A DNA stretch of 64,000 nt from JAFTYO01 sp045644765. GTDB lineage: Bacteria > Pseudomonadota > Alphaproteobacteria > RF32 > CAG-239. Location: the NCBI GenBank assembly GCA_045644765.1, contig JAZRHM010000038.1, positions 124,001 to 188,000 on the forward strand, given 5' to 3'. Within the stretch, counting starts at the first letter, position 1, and each line of letters starts with the position of its first letter. Position numbers and translations under genes: made by a program. Shown here piece after piece: positions 43,125-53,220 of this stretch. Under the pieces are notes generated by a model. The model was not told the DNA's origin, ran no database searches, and worked only from the letters and a program-made list of their open reading frames with translations.

Positions 43125-44651
43125 ATGCAAAAACCAGTTATGCTTTTAATTCTTGATGGTTGGGGCTATCGAGAACATATTACACCGGACAACGCCATTG
43201 AAAACGGGGATACACCAAATTGGCACTATTTACTTGAAAACTGTCCACACTCATTAATTGAAACATCTGGTTTTGATGTAGGTCTTCCTAAAGGACAAAT
43301 GGGCAACTCAGAAGTAGGTCATATGAATTTAGGTGCAGGTAGAGTTGTTATGCAAGACCTACCACGAATTGACCATGCAATTGAAAATAATACTTTAGCA
43401 CAAAATCAAATTTTAACAGATTTGATAGATTCGCTTAAACAAAGCAATGGCACTTGTCATTTGATGGGATTAATGTCTCCCGGCGGTGTTCACTCGCACC
43501 AAAACCATATTGTTGCGCTCGCTAAAATCCTAAACGACAACAACATTAAGGTTGCCGTTCATGCGTTTTTAGATGGACGCGACACCCCACCATCATCAGC
43601 CGAAGGGTTTTTAGCCGAATTTGAAAATGCAATAAAAGACATGCCTTTAGTTAAAATTGCAACTATTTCCGGACGTTTTTATGCAATGGATAGAGACAAA
43701 CGTTGGGATCGCGTAGAGCTTGCTTATAATAATATCATATTAGCAAATGGAGAAAAATTCAGCACTTCTGATGAGGCAATCAAAACATCTTATGCTAACA
43801 ACACCACCGATGAATTTGTGCTTCCTTGTGTAATTGGCGATTATACCGGTGCAAAAGATGGCGATGCCGTTTTGATGGCAAACTACAGAGCTGACAGAGC
43901 AAGAGAAATTTTATATGCCTTATCAGATAAAGAATTTAACGGATTCGAACGTAAAAAAATCGTCAATTTTATAACGTCTGTCGGCATGAGCGAATATTCG
44001 GTTGATCATAATCGTTTTATGAAAACTTTGTTTGCCCCGCAAAGTTTAAACAACATTTTCGGCGAAGTAATTGCTAAAAATTCACTTACTCAACTTCGTA
44101 TTGCCGAAACAGAAAAATATGCTCATGTAACATTTTTCTTTAATGGCGGAGAAGAAAAAGAATTTGAAGGAGAAAGCCGAATTTTGATACCAAGTCCGAA
44201 AGTTGCAACATATGATTTAAAACCTGAAATGAGTGTATATGAAGTAACGGACGCATTAGTAGACGCTATAGATAATAATCGTTTTGATGTAATCGTTTGT
44301 AACTTTGCTAATGGCGATATGGTAGGCCATACCGGAATTATGGATGCAACTCTCAAAGCTGTAGCTGCTGTTGATGAAAACTTAGGCCGCGTTATGAGTG
44401 CCATCAAAAAAGCAGACGGGATATTACTTGTTACTGCAGATCACGGAAATGCCGAAAAAATGGTTGATGAAACAACAGGTGAACCATACACGGCTCATAC
44501 AGTGGGTAAAGTTCAGGCTGTTTTATATAATGCTCCAAATATTAAAGCATTAAAAAATGGTCGTTTAGCAGACATTTCTCCAACCTTGCTTGATTTGTTA
44601 AATATTGAAAAACCGCAAGAAATGAGCGGACAATCTTTATTGGAAAAATAA
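43125..44651 (+). CDS. gpmI: 2,3-bisphosphoglycerate-independent phosphoglycerate mutase
   Basis: 508-residue iPGM of the alkaline-phosphatase superfamily: LLILDGWGYRE at the start (metal Asp), MGNSEVGHMNLGAGR with the phospho-Ser, AFLDGRDTPP, MDRDKRWDR, and TADHGNAEKM with His metal ligands near the end. It interconverts 3- and 2-phosphoglycerate. The cofactor-independent enzyme complements the enolase at 21.6 kb. It begins the gpmI-envC-ctpA-rppH unit: the stop codon overlaps the envC start. Confidence 0.97.
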   Translation: MQKPVMLLILDGWGYREHITPDNAIENGDTPNWHYLLENCPHSLIETSGFDVGLPKGQMGNSEVGHMNLGAGRVVMQDLPRIDHAIENNTLAQNQILTDLIDSLKQSNGTCHLMGLMSPGGVHSHQNHIVALAKILNDNNIKVAVHAFLDGRDTPPSSAEGFLAEFENAIKDMPLVKIATISGRFYAMDRDKRWDRVELAYNNIILANGEKFSTSDEAIKTSYANNTTDEFVLPCVIGDYTGAKDGDAVLMANYRADRAREILYALSDKEFNGFERKKIVNFITSVGMSEYSVDHNRFMKTLFAPQSLNNIFGEVIAKNSLTQLRIAETEKYAHVTFFFNGGEEKEFEGESRILIPSPKVATYDLKPEMSVYEVTDALVDAIDNNRFDVIVCNFANGDMVGHTGIMDATLKAVAAVDENLGRVMSAIKKADGILLVTADHGNAEKMVDETTGEPYTAHTVGKVQAVLYNAPNIKALKNGRLADISPTLLDLLNIEKPQEMSGQSLLEK

Positions 44652-45961
44652 TGATGATAAAATGCAGAACATATATCATTTTAGCCATAAGCATTTTGCT
44701 TTCGTGGCAAATTGGGGTATGTTCTGCAAAAATATCTCGTCAACAACTTGAGAAAATTGAAAACCAAGCTTATTCCAAAGAAATGGAACTCAAAAAGAAA
44801 CAAGCTGAAGCTGTTGCTTTAAGTTTAGAATTAGCTAAACTCAATAAGGATATGATAAAAGCAGCAAATAAAATTCAAGCTGATGAAGAAAAAACCACTC
44901 AAATGGAAAAGCAACTGGACCTTTTAACAAGAAAGCTTAAAGTTAGTGAAGAAAATTTTTATAAAGAACATCAAAATTTAGTTCAAACTTTGGTTTCTGT
45001 TCAAAATTTAGCATTATACCCCAGTGAGACATTGGTAATTCAGCCATTGTCACCTGTTGAAATAATCCAAAGTGCCATTTTAATGAGAGAATGTGTTCCA
45101 CACATAAAAAACAATACCGATAAATTAAAAAAAGACATAGAGAAAATTCAAATTCAAAAAAACAAAATAAGCAGTTCGCTAGAAAAGCTGGAGCAGCAAA
45201 AGAAAATTTTAGTAAAACAACAAGAAAAAATTAAAAAAATGTCTGAGCAAAAAACTGCTGTAAGAAAAAAACTTGAAGGCGAAAGTTTAGCCCTTAAACA
45301 ACAAGCAGATAAATTAGCATCAGAAGCATCAAACTTAAAAGAACTTATTGAAAAATTGGAAAAAGATGAAGAGTTAAATCGTCGACGCAAAGCTGAAATT
45401 AAAAGAGCCGCAAAAAAACGTGAACAAGAAGCTTTTAAAAAACTTGAGGAAGAACAATATCGCAGAATAAAAGAAGGTAAAACAAAAGGCTTTAGTGATG
45501 AAAGCGGAAATCTTTACTCTCATGACGAAATATATTCTCTTGAAAAAATCAAACCTCAAGAAGTATCTAATCCGGCAAATTTTGCAGCTGCAAAAGGACG
45601 GTTATCTCGTCCGGCAAAAGGAGAAATTATTACCTCTTATGGACAAGAGCTTTCAAAAGGTGTAACATCCAAAGGAATTATTATAAAAACCAGAAATATG
45701 GCACAAGTTATTGCCCCTTATGACGGATCTGTAATTTTTTCCGGTCCATTTAAGGGATATGGCAATTTAATTATTATTGAACACGGGAAAGGTTATGTAT
45801 CTTTGTTAGCCGGATTAAGTTCCACCGACACACAAACCGGTCAAAGCCTTCTTGCCGGTGAACCCATAGGAATTATGCCGGATAATGAAAGTGCAAAACT
45901 ATATATGGAAATCAGAAAAGATCAAAATCCCATAAACCCTGAACCATGGCTTGAAAAATAA
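44651..45961 (+). CDS. EnvC-like murein hydrolase activator (degenerate LytM domain)
   Basis: Start overlaps the gpmI stop by one base; a second ATG follows directly. After a signal peptide (about residues 1-26) come two long coiled coils (about 30-110 and 150-270) rich in Lys/Glu, then a C-terminal M23/LytM-like fold. In that domain the metal-binding His residues of active enzymes are replaced (SKGIIIK, LLAGLS and LYMEIRK where HxxxD and HxH would be), so it is not a peptidase but matches EnvC, which activates cell-division amidases. 436 residues. Downstream ctpA is 20 bases away. Confidence 0.88.
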   Translation: MMIKCRTYIILAISILLSWQIGVCSAKISRQQLEKIENQAYSKEMELKKKQAEAVALSLELAKLNKDMIKAANKIQADEEKTTQMEKQLDLLTRKLKVSEENFYKEHQNLVQTLVSVQNLALYPSETLVIQPLSPVEIIQSAILMRECVPHIKNNTDKLKKDIEKIQIQKNKISSSLEKLEQQKKILVKQQEKIKKMSEQKTAVRKKLEGESLALKQQADKLASEASNLKELIEKLEKDEELNRRRKAEIKRAAKKREQEAFKKLEEEQYRRIKEGKTKGFSDESGNLYSHDEIYSLEKIKPQEVSNPANFAAAKGRLSRPAKGEIITSYGQELSKGVTSKGIIIKTRNMAQVIAPYDGSVIFSGPFKGYGNLIIIEHGKGYVSLLAGLSSTDTQTGQSLLAGEPIGIMPDNESAKLYMEIRKDQNPINPEPWLEK

Positions 45962-45981
45962 ATTTTAATAAGGAATGAAAA

Positions 45982-47298
45982 ATGTTAAACAAGTTTTTAT
46001 TAATGTTGTCAATTGTATTACTAAGTGTCAACACAGCCGTTGCCACCCCTAAAAAAGAGAAACAAAAAGAACCTAACACTTATGAATTGTTAAATTTGTT
46101 TGGTGAAGTTATGGAACGTGCCAAATTAAGCTACGTAGAAGAAATTTCCGATAAAAAACTTATAGAATCAGCAATCAACGGCATGCTGACATCTCTTGAT
46201 CCTCACAGCAGTTATCTTGATGCCGACAGTTTTAAATATATGAACGAACAAACAAAAGGCAAATTCGGTGGTTTGGGCATTGAAGTCACAATGGAAAACG
46301 GCTTAGTAAAAGTTGTATCCCCTATTGATGACACACCTGCACACAAAGCAGGAATTAAAGCAGGTGACTATATCACACACATTGATAACGAAACTGTTAT
46401 TGGCCTAAACCTGAATGAAGCCGTCAGCAAAATGCGTGGAAAAATAGGTACAAAAGTAAATCTCTCAATCAGAAGAGCTAATGAAAAACCTTTTGATGTC
46501 ACAATAAAACGCCAAGAAATTAAAATTCAATCTGTCAAAACAGAAATTAAAAATGACGATATATTATATGTAAGGATTTCATCATTTGCTGAAGAAAACG
46601 ACAAAAATATAACCAAGTCAGTAGAAGAAGCTTATAAAAAACTAGGCGATAAATTAAAAGGACTGGTTATTGACGTCAGAAATAATCCGGGAGGACTTTT
46701 AGATCAAGCTGTAAAAGTATCAGATTTATTTTTAGATAAAGGAGAAATTGTTTCAACAAGGTCAAGAAATGAAGAAGATACTATTAAATATAGTGCGACA
46801 GATGGTGATATATTAAAAGGTTTACCCATTGTAGTAATCATAAATGAAGGATCAGCATCTGCTTCTGAAATTTTGGCCGGAGCTTTGCAAGATCATAAAC
46901 GTGGTGTAATTTTGGGAGAAAAATCTTTTGGTAAAGGTTCTGTTCAAACAGTTGTACCTTTAGGTGGATACGGCGCAATGCGTATAACAACAGCACGCTA
47001 TTATACTCCTTCGGGACATTCTATACAAGCAAAAGGCATCGAACCTGATATTGTAGTTAAACCAGCCACTGTTAAACCTTTGGAGCGTTATGGGCTTAAC
47101 CTAACAGAGGCTGAATTAAGCGGCGCATTAAAAAATGAAGAAGAAACTGATAACACAAATAAAAAAGATAAAAAGGAAGCAAAAGATAAAGAAGAAAAAC
47201 AAATTGAAGATTATCAACTTCTGCGCGCTCTTGATTTGGTAAAAGCCTTATCATTATATAAAAGTGGTTTACCTGAAAAAACCGCGGAGGAAAAATAA
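45982..47298 (+). CDS. ctpA: S41 family C-terminal processing peptidase (CtpA)
   Basis: A signal peptide is followed by the usual order: CTP N-terminal region, PDZ domain (GGLGIEVTMENGLVKVVSPI, about residue 93) and protease domain with Ser in NEGSASASEILAGAL and Lys in EKSFGKGSVQT. 438 residues. CtpA cleaves C-terminal tails of periplasmic proteins. The final part is Lys/Glu-rich and low-complexity. The stop codon overlaps the rppH start, and its place in gpmI-envC-ctpA-rppH is the standard alphaproteobacterial order. Confidence 0.94.
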   Translation: MLNKFLLMLSIVLLSVNTAVATPKKEKQKEPNTYELLNLFGEVMERAKLSYVEEISDKKLIESAINGMLTSLDPHSSYLDADSFKYMNEQTKGKFGGLGIEVTMENGLVKVVSPIDDTPAHKAGIKAGDYITHIDNETVIGLNLNEAVSKMRGKIGTKVNLSIRRANEKPFDVTIKRQEIKIQSVKTEIKNDDILYVRISSFAEENDKNITKSVEEAYKKLGDKLKGLVIDVRNNPGGLLDQAVKVSDLFLDKGEIVSTRSRNEEDTIKYSATDGDILKGLPIVVIINEGSASASEILAGALQDHKRGVILGEKSFGKGSVQTVVPLGGYGAMRITTARYYTPSGHSIQAKGIEPDIVVKPATVKPLERYGLNLTEAELSGALKNEEETDNTNKKDKKEAKDKEEKQIEDYQLLRALDLVKALSLYKSGLPEKTAEEK

Positions 47299-47777
47299 TG
47301 GGCACTTATCGCAAATGCGCCGGTATTATTGTTTTTAATGCTGATAAAAAAGTGCTTGTTTGCGCTCGTAATGATGATGAAGAATTTAATTGGCAATTTC
47401 CGCAAGGCGGAATAGATTCGCACGAAACACTTTTAGATGCAGCCATAAGAGAGCTTAAGGAAGAGACATCGATTGTATCGGTTCAACCGATTATAACTTT
47501 AGATAATCCGATACGATATAATTATCCTTCCGAGGTATTATCAAAAGCAAAATTTTCGAACAAAAAACACTTAGGACAGGAAATGTATTGGTCTTTAATG
47601 TTTTTTTACGGAAATGATGATGAGATAAACCTTAATACTAAAGAACCTGAATTCAAAGCTCATGAGTGGGTAGAACCTGAAGAGGCTATAAATCGAATTG
47701 TCTTATTTAAAAAAGATGTATATAAAAAAGCCCTCGAACAATTACAACCATATATCAGTGCTTTTGATACAAACTAA
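47298..47777 (+). CDS. rppH: RNA pyrophosphohydrolase (Nudix)
   Basis: 159-residue Nudix hydrolase with the RppH-type N-terminus (YRKCAGIIVFN) and Nudix box GGIDSHETLLDAAIRELKEE. Family members remove pyrophosphate from 5'-triphosphate mRNAs, starting decay, or hydrolyse dinucleoside polyphosphates. The EMYWSLMFFYG and EWVEPEEA segments match the RppH group. Last gene of the unit; convergent with pntB five bases away. Confidence 0.93.
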   Translation: MGTYRKCAGIIVFNADKKVLVCARNDDEEFNWQFPQGGIDSHETLLDAAIRELKEETSIVSVQPIITLDNPIRYNYPSEVLSKAKFSNKKHLGQEMYWSLMFFYGNDDEINLNTKEPEFKAHEWVEPEEAINRIVLFKKDVYKKALEQLQPYISAFDTN

Positions 47778-47782
47778 TGTCA

Positions 47783-49135
47783 TTATTGCTCTAAAGCTTT
47801 TACAATGTTTTCCGTCACTTTTTTTGCATCGCCAAACAACATCATCGTATTGTCGGCAAAAAATAACGGATTATCGGTTTTAGAATATCCTGCGCCCAAA
47901 GTTCTTTTAACAAAAAACACTGTTTTTGCTTTATAAACATCTAGTACGGGCATACCGTATAGTGGCGATGTTGTAAGTGTTTTAGCCACCGGATTAGTTA
48001 TATCATTTGCGCCTATCACATAGGCGACATCGGCGGTTGCAAATTCATGATTTATATCGTCCATCTCAAAAACATCATCATAATCTATACCCGCTTCTGC
48101 CAACAAAACATTCATATGTCCGGGCATTCTGCCTGCAACCGGATGAATAGCAAATTTCACACTTGCCCCATATTTATTTTTTAATATTGTTGCCATGTTT
48201 TTTAGAGCAAATTGAGCTTCTGCCGCCGCCATGCCATACCCTGGCACGATAATGATTTTTGAAGAATTTTCAAGTATAAAAGCTGCATCTTCTGCACTTG
48301 CAACATGAACCTTTTTATCTTTAAGCTCAATTTCCATATCATTTTGAGTTTTATTAAAAAACAACACATCCAATAATGAACGATTTATGGCTTTTGTCAT
48401 AATAAAAGTTAAAATACAGCCGCTTGCACCAATGATAGCACCTGTTATTATAAGAACAACATTACTTACGGAAAAACCAATAGCACTTGCCGCTAAACCC
48501 GAACAGGCATTAAGCATGGAAACAATAATTGGCATATCGGCGCCACCAATCGGCATTACAACTAAAACACTCCATAAAAAAGCAAAACACATTAAATAAA
48601 ACAATGTATCAAGATCAGGTGTTATTAAAAAGTTACCTAAAGCGAACGCCAAAATCAAAAAAGAAAACAAATTAAGTATATTATGTAAAGGTAGTTTTCT
48701 TAAATATGTTCTTGCAATGCCTTGTAATTTGAAATATGCAATCATAGAACCCATAAAGGCAACCGCTCCGATTATAACAGATAAAGCCATTTCCAAATAT
48801 GCCTCATTAGAATTTCTTATTTCGGTTAAAGCAACCAAAACCGAAGATAGCCCCCCTAAACCGTTAAACACTGCCACCATTTGCGGCAAAGCCGTAATTT
48901 TTACTTTCAAGCCTGATATCACACCAACCAAAGCACCAAGAAAGATGGCTATTAATATCCAAATATGGTTTTGTTCAGGCAAAACAAATAATGTGGCAGC
49001 AACAGCAAAAAACATACCCAACATACCTAATCTGTTAGATATAAGAGCTGTCTTAGGTTTTGCTAACCCTCGTATCGTAATAATAAATAACAGACTAACC
49101 AGTAAATATATTAAATATAATTCTTTATTTAACAT
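47783..49135 (-). CDS. pntB: NAD(P) transhydrogenase subunit beta
   Basis: ATG at 49135 behind AAAAAGG. 450 residues: nine or so membrane helices (about 1-260, including GLKVKITALPQMVAVFNGLG) and the C-terminal NADP-binding domain III (IIVPGYGMAAAEAQ, HPVAGRMPGHMNVLLAEAGI, IGANDITNPVAKT). It couples proton entry to NADPH formation with the two PntA parts. The start overlaps the preceding small subunit gene by 11 bases. Confidence 0.96.
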   Translation of the reverse strand: MLNKELYLIYLLVSLLFIITIRGLAKPKTALISNRLGMLGMFFAVAATLFVLPEQNHIWILIAIFLGALVGVISGLKVKITALPQMVAVFNGLGGLSSVLVALTEIRNSNEAYLEMALSVIIGAVAFMGSMIAYFKLQGIARTYLRKLPLHNILNLFSFLILAFALGNFLITPDLDTLFYLMCFAFLWSVLVVMPIGGADMPIIVSMLNACSGLAASAIGFSVSNVVLIITGAIIGASGCILTFIMTKAINRSLLDVLFFNKTQNDMEIELKDKKVHVASAEDAAFILENSSKIIIVPGYGMAAAEAQFALKNMATILKNKYGASVKFAIHPVAGRMPGHMNVLLAEAGIDYDDVFEMDDINHEFATADVAYVIGANDITNPVAKTLTTSPLYGMPVLDVYKAKTVFFVKRTLGAGYSKTDNPLFFADNTMMLFGDAKKVTENIVKALEQ

Positions 49136-49421
49136 GTTTATCATCCTTTTTCTTAAACATGGCCAACATTCTTTCGGACACGGCAAAACCGCCAAAAATA
49201 TTTACTGAAGCTAAAAACACGGCACAAATACTCAAATTTTCACTTATTGAGTCGCTTTCAGAATATGCGGCAACATATAATGCGCCGATAATAACAATTC
49301 CGGAAATTGCATTTGAAACACTCATTAAAGGAGAATGAAGAGCAGGAGTAACACCCCAAACAACAAAATAGCCTATAAAACAAGCTAGGATAAATATAGT
49401 AAATAAAAATAAGGACGTCAT
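49125..49421 (-). CDS. NAD(P) transhydrogenase subunit alpha, part 2 (membrane part)
   Basis: 98 residues with three to four membrane helices and the typical domain II segment VWGVTPALHSPLMSVSNAIS. In alphaproteobacteria PntA is commonly split, this being the C-terminal piece. Located one base downstream of part 1 and overlapping pntB by 11 bases, so the three subunits are translated as one unit. Confidence 0.94.
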   Translation of the reverse strand: MTSLFLFTIFILACFIGYFVVWGVTPALHSPLMSVSNAISGIVIIGALYVAAYSESDSISENLSICAVFLASVNIFGGFAVSERMLAMFKKKDDKHVK

Positions 49422-49422
49422 A

Positions 49423-50418
49423 TTATTCCTTTCTTATCTTAAAATCATAACACAAACACATAGAATCTATAATTTCATCATCAAAATTTATTTTGAAACT
49501 ATTTCCTCCGTTTTCTTTTATCAAATTAAACACATTTTCTGAAAAAAGCCTACTGGCAGAATCTGCAATATCGCTTGCAAAAAACATATTTTGTATTAGC
49601 TTTATATCTTTTCTTAAGCCTTTTGTTTCCACATTAGCGCAAGATAAATCTACAATTACAGAATTTGGCGGCATTTGTTCCAAATCTTTTTTTGTAAACA
49701 ATAAAGGAGCTTTTTTCCCTTGCGGCATAACGGTTGTCATTAAGATATCAACAGTTCTTAAAATATCTGATAGATTATCAGATTCAACAAAGCGTCCTCC
49801 CAAAGAAATTGTTTCTTCTTTTGTTTCGGCTCTGGTATCTGATGCATAAACAATTGCCCCCATTCTCTTAAATGTTGCCAAAGCTTGTAAACCGGCAACA
49901 CCAAGCCCTACTATCAACACTTTCACAGGCTTTATTGTGCCGGCAGATGTTATCATCATCGGCACAGCCCTATTTAACATATTCATAGCGGTTAAAGCTG
50001 CTTTATATCCGCTTAAATTACTTTGTGATGATAATATGTCGACACTTTGCGCTCGTGAAATTCTTGGCACTCTTTCCAAAGCAAGTGCTGTCACTCCGGT
50101 TTCAGCAAGCGATATATAATTTATATCACTTTCAAAATTTGCTATCAGAATTTGCCCTTTTTTTAATTTTTTATATTCATACTCCGGCAAAGCCCATACA
50201 TTTACCAAAACGTCTGCGTGCTTTAAAATATCATTACGATTTTTTAAAACCAAAGCCCCATTTTTTATATAATCATCATCGTTAAAGCCGGATTGTATAC
50301 CTAATCCTCTTTCAATAATAATTTCAAAACCCAGATTTTTATATTTACCAACAATATCAGGAATTATAGCCACACGTCTTTCCTGATATTTTGTTTCTCT
50401 TAATGCACCGATTATCAT
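49423..50418 (-). CDS. NAD(P) transhydrogenase subunit alpha, part 1 (NAD-binding)
   Basis: 331 residues beginning MIIGALRETKYQERRVAIIP and containing the NAD-binding VLIVGLGVAGLQALATFKRMG (about residue 165) and ILMTTVMPQGKKAPLLFTKK. Soluble domain I of transhydrogenase, on the cytoplasmic side. Somewhat shorter than typical (about 370-380), the C-terminal end is simply reduced. First gene of the pnt operon. Confidence 0.93.
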   Translation of the reverse strand: MIIGALRETKYQERRVAIIPDIVGKYKNLGFEIIIERGLGIQSGFNDDDYIKNGALVLKNRNDILKHADVLVNVWALPEYEYKKLKKGQILIANFESDINYISLAETGVTALALERVPRISRAQSVDILSSQSNLSGYKAALTAMNMLNRAVPMMITSAGTIKPVKVLIVGLGVAGLQALATFKRMGAIVYASDTRAETKEETISLGGRFVESDNLSDILRTVDILMTTVMPQGKKAPLLFTKKDLEQMPPNSVIVDLSCANVETKGLRKDIKLIQNMFFASDIADSASRLFSENVFNLIKENGGNSFKINFDDEIIDSMCLCYDFKIRKE

Positions 50419-50475
50419 TTTTTCCTCTTTTATTTTGATAATATTTAATATAATATCGATATAACATAAACCAAG

Positions 50476-51045
50476 ATGAAATTTAACATTATGAATATGC
50501 TTATAAAACTTTTTATTTCATTTTTCAAAATAGGCTTGTTTACCTTCGGTGGCGGATATGCCATGTTACCACTATTAAAAGCTGAGGTTGTTGAAAAACA
50601 AAAATGGATAACCGAAGATGAGCTTTTGGATTATTTTTCAATCGGGCAATGTACTCCTGGTATTATTGCCGTTAATGTAGCAACTTTTTGCGGTTACAAA
50701 CTAAAAAAAACAATAGGTGCCATCACAGCCACCTTGGGGATAATATGCCCATCAATTATAGTGATATGCCTTATTGCGGCTATACTTAATATGTATATAA
50801 ACAACACATACGTAACTCACGCTCTTGCCGGCATCAGACTTGGTGTTTGCGCTCTTATAAGTGTATTAGTTTTTGATATGGCTAAAAAAATATATTCTCA
50901 AAGTTGCCATAAACACCTTCATTTTTTCATATTTATACTTTCATTGGCAATCCTTTTATTTGCTGGTATAAGCGCTGTTGTTACAGTAATTATGGCCGGT
51001 GTTATAGGTTTTATTCCAAAATTTTTGAAATGGAGGAATAAATGA
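50476..51045 (+). CDS. chrA: Chromate transporter family protein, half A
   Basis: 189 residues with the CHR domain signature FFKIGLFTFGGGYAMLPLL and the FSIGQCTPGIIAVNVATFCG segment. Six or so membrane helices. Short-chain CHR proteins are made in pairs and together export chromate or related anions by proton antiport. The next gene starts inside the last codons of this one (four-base overlap). No good ribosome site is evident; ATGs at codons 6 and 8 are alternatives. Divergent from pntA. Confidence 0.88.
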   Translation: MKFNIMNMLIKLFISFFKIGLFTFGGGYAMLPLLKAEVVEKQKWITEDELLDYFSIGQCTPGIIAVNVATFCGYKLKKTIGAITATLGIICPSIIVICLIAAILNMYINNTYVTHALAGIRLGVCALISVLVFDMAKKIYSQSCHKHLHFFIFILSLAILLFAGISAVVTVIMAGVIGFIPKFLKWRNK

Positions 51046-51560
51046 TATATTTAACACTGTTTGTTGAGTTTTTTAAAATTGGTCTTTTTGCTATCGGCGG
51101 TGGAGCTGCTACCATTCCGTTTTTATTTGATTTAAGCGAGAAATATAAGTGGTTTGGTTTTGAAGATCTTACAAACATGATTGCTGTTGCAGAATCAACC
51201 CCTGGTCCGATTGGCGTAAACATGGCAACTTTTGCCGGTTTTCAAACTGCCGGAATATTAGGAGGAATAATTGCTACAATCGGACTTGTTACACCATCTG
51301 TCATTATCATAATTTTGATAGCAAAACTCCTTAAAAACTATGCACAAAACCCAAACGTTCAGTTAGTTTTAAGTTCAATTAAACCTGCCGTATTGGCACT
51401 TATCATATTTGCCCTAATGTCGATTGCAAAAATCAGTATTGTTGATTATTTAAGTCTTGGTATTTTCTTTATATTAACAATTATAATGTTAAAATACAAA
51501 AAAAGTCCGATATTGTATATCTTATTATCTGCTGTTATCGGAATTATATTAAAGCTTTAA
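51042..51560 (+). CDS. chrA: Chromate transporter family protein, half B
   Basis: 172-residue partner of half A with FFKIGLFAIGGGAATIPFL and AVAESTPGPIGVNMATFAG signatures and similar helix layout. The paired, overlapping arrangement is the usual short-chain ChrA operon. It may transport a physiological anion rather than chromate. The sugar kinase gene starts 10 bases downstream. Confidence 0.88.
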   Translation: MIYLTLFVEFFKIGLFAIGGGAATIPFLFDLSEKYKWFGFEDLTNMIAVAESTPGPIGVNMATFAGFQTAGILGGIIATIGLVTPSVIIIILIAKLLKNYAQNPNVQLVLSSIKPAVLALIIFALMSIAKISIVDYLSLGIFFILTIIMLKYKKSPILYILLSAVIGIILKL

Positions 51561-51570
51561 GGAGAATAAA

Positions 51571-52587
51571 ATGAACGAAATTGACACCATTTATGATGTA
51601 GTCGGCATAGGAAACGCTATGGTAGACGTTTTGGCAAAAGTAGGCGACGGTTTTTTAAGCGAAAGAAATTTGATTAAAGGTTGTATGACACTTGTTGATG
51701 CGTCAACGGCCGGAAAAATATATTCAGACATTGTGCCTGAACGCGAAGTTTCCGGTGGCTCTGCGGCAAACACCGTTGCAGGTCTTGCCTCATTAGGTGC
51801 TGATTGTGCTTTTATCGGTAAAGTTCATGATGACGAACTCGGACAAAACTTCAAGCGTGATATAGGAGCCGCCGGAATCGACTTTTTCACCCCTCCTCTG
51901 TTAGAAGGTCCCGCAACAGGAAGAAGCATTGTCCTTGTCACCCCCGATGCCGAACGCTCAATGTTTACTTATTTGGGAGCCGCAACTCGTTTAAGTATGG
52001 CAGATATTGATGAAAATACCATAAAATCTGCAAAATATACCTTTGTTGAAGGATATCTTTGGGACGAAGAAGAAGCCCGAATGGCTGTTATAAAAGCATG
52101 CGAACTTGCGCACCTCCATAAACGTAAAGTAGCTTTTACGCTTTCTGATAAAAACTGCACAATAAGACATCGTCCGCAATTGTTAGAATTTATTGATAAA
52201 CATGTTGATATATTGTTTTGTAATGAACATGAGATAAAAGCACTCTTTGATGTAGAAGATTTTTATAAAGCTCTAGATTTAATTAAACCGATGGTAGAAA
52301 TTGCAGCCATCACACGCAATGCAAAAGGTTCAGTTGTTGTAAACGGCAGGGTAAAAATTTTTGTTGAAGCAGAAAAAGTTGACGGCGTTGTAGATACAAC
52401 CGGTGCCGGAGACTTATATGCCGCCGGATTTTTATATGGAATGACCAAAGAAAGAAGTTTAGGCACATGCGCCATGATAGGAAGTATGGCAGCCTCCGAG
52501 ATAATAACTCACTACGGGGCAAGACCTGAAGTTTCATTAAGAGGGTTTGTCCGAAACAGACTTCTGCAATATGGTAAAAAAGCTTAA
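51571..52587 (+). CDS. PfkB-family sugar/nucleoside kinase
   Basis: 338 residues with the ribokinase-type motifs GGSAANTVAGLASLG (about residue 63) and DTTGAGDLYAAGFLYGM (about 270), the latter including the catalytic Asp. The long N-terminal strand pattern and FCNEHEIKALF segment resemble adenosine kinase-like branch proteins. Substrate unknown. Ends with a strong terminator; a short ribosome site (AAGGAG) lies before the ATG. Confidence 0.88.
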   Translation: MNEIDTIYDVVGIGNAMVDVLAKVGDGFLSERNLIKGCMTLVDASTAGKIYSDIVPEREVSGGSAANTVAGLASLGADCAFIGKVHDDELGQNFKRDIGAAGIDFFTPPLLEGPATGRSIVLVTPDAERSMFTYLGAATRLSMADIDENTIKSAKYTFVEGYLWDEEEARMAVIKACELAHLHKRKVAFTLSDKNCTIRHRPQLLEFIDKHVDILFCNEHEIKALFDVEDFYKALDLIKPMVEIAAITRNAKGSVVVNGRVKIFVEAEKVDGVVDTTGAGDLYAAGFLYGMTKERSLGTCAMIGSMAASEIITHYGARPEVSLRGFVRNRLLQYGKKA

Positions 52588-52600
52588 AGTTTAAAACTAA

Positions 52601-52632
52601 ACACCGTGCTTTAATAGCACGGTGTTTTTTTT
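52601..52632 (+). terminator. Terminator of the PfkB kinase gene
   Basis: ACACCGTGCT/AGCACGGTGT with TTAAT loop and eight T. Confidence 0.88.
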
Positions 52633-52647
52633 CTGCTTGAAGCAAAC

Positions 52648-52959
52648 TTACATCAAATTCTTATCCATTTTTTTAACCACGTGAGTAAACAAGATTCCGG
52701 TAAAAACATAGACCAACACACTAATGCCTAAGTTTGTCATGTAATCATTCACCGAAATCGTACCACCCATAAAAGTGAACATAGTCAAAACCATGTACAA
52801 CATCAAGGAAAAATTTGCTGCAATTAAATGCATAAATCTTTTTCTTTTAGTTAAAGCTGTACACTCTTCAAAAGCTAACATCATCATGATAAATACTACA
52901 ATAGCCATGACAATTGCAGTGACCCAAAACATGGTGCATAAAATAGAACTTGGACTCAT
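52648..52959 (-). CDS. Small three-helix membrane protein, unknown function
   Basis: Reads from an ATG at 52959 (MSPSSILCTMFWVTAIVMAI) for 103 residues; the frame upstream of it is low-complexity AT-rich sequence. Three membrane helices (about 6-28, 45-65 and 75-95) separated by a basic segment LTKRKRFMHLIA. No Shine-Dalgarno site can be seen. The first gene facing typA across an AT-rich 52960-53220 region. Confidence 0.5.
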   Translation of the reverse strand: MSPSSILCTMFWVTAIVMAIVVFIMMMLAFEECTALTKRKRFMHLIAANFSLMLYMVLTMFTFMGGTISVNDYMTNLGISVLVYVFTGILFTHVVKKMDKNLM

Positions 52960-53220
52960 AATAAATAGATTTTTTAAATTAGTAATTATATTAATTATTA
53001 TAATTTGTCTAAAATATAGCATGTTTTCTGCAAAAAACAAGTTTTTTTTCTTGAAATTTAAAAAAAACGCGCTAATGTGCAAAAAAAATTTATGTCATAA
53101 ATTAATTAACTCATCCTTTTCTCATAAAAAACTACGCCGGAAATAATATAATGACGAAGTTCACAAAAGGTATATGAAGAATAATTTCGTGACATAGCAA
53201 CCATTTAGGAGAAAAATAAA

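Noticed and set aside
43125..47777. gpmI-envC-ctpA-rppH as an unusual cluster
   Set aside because: This is the normal gene order in many alphaproteobacteria, and the missing metal ligands of EnvC are a family trait.
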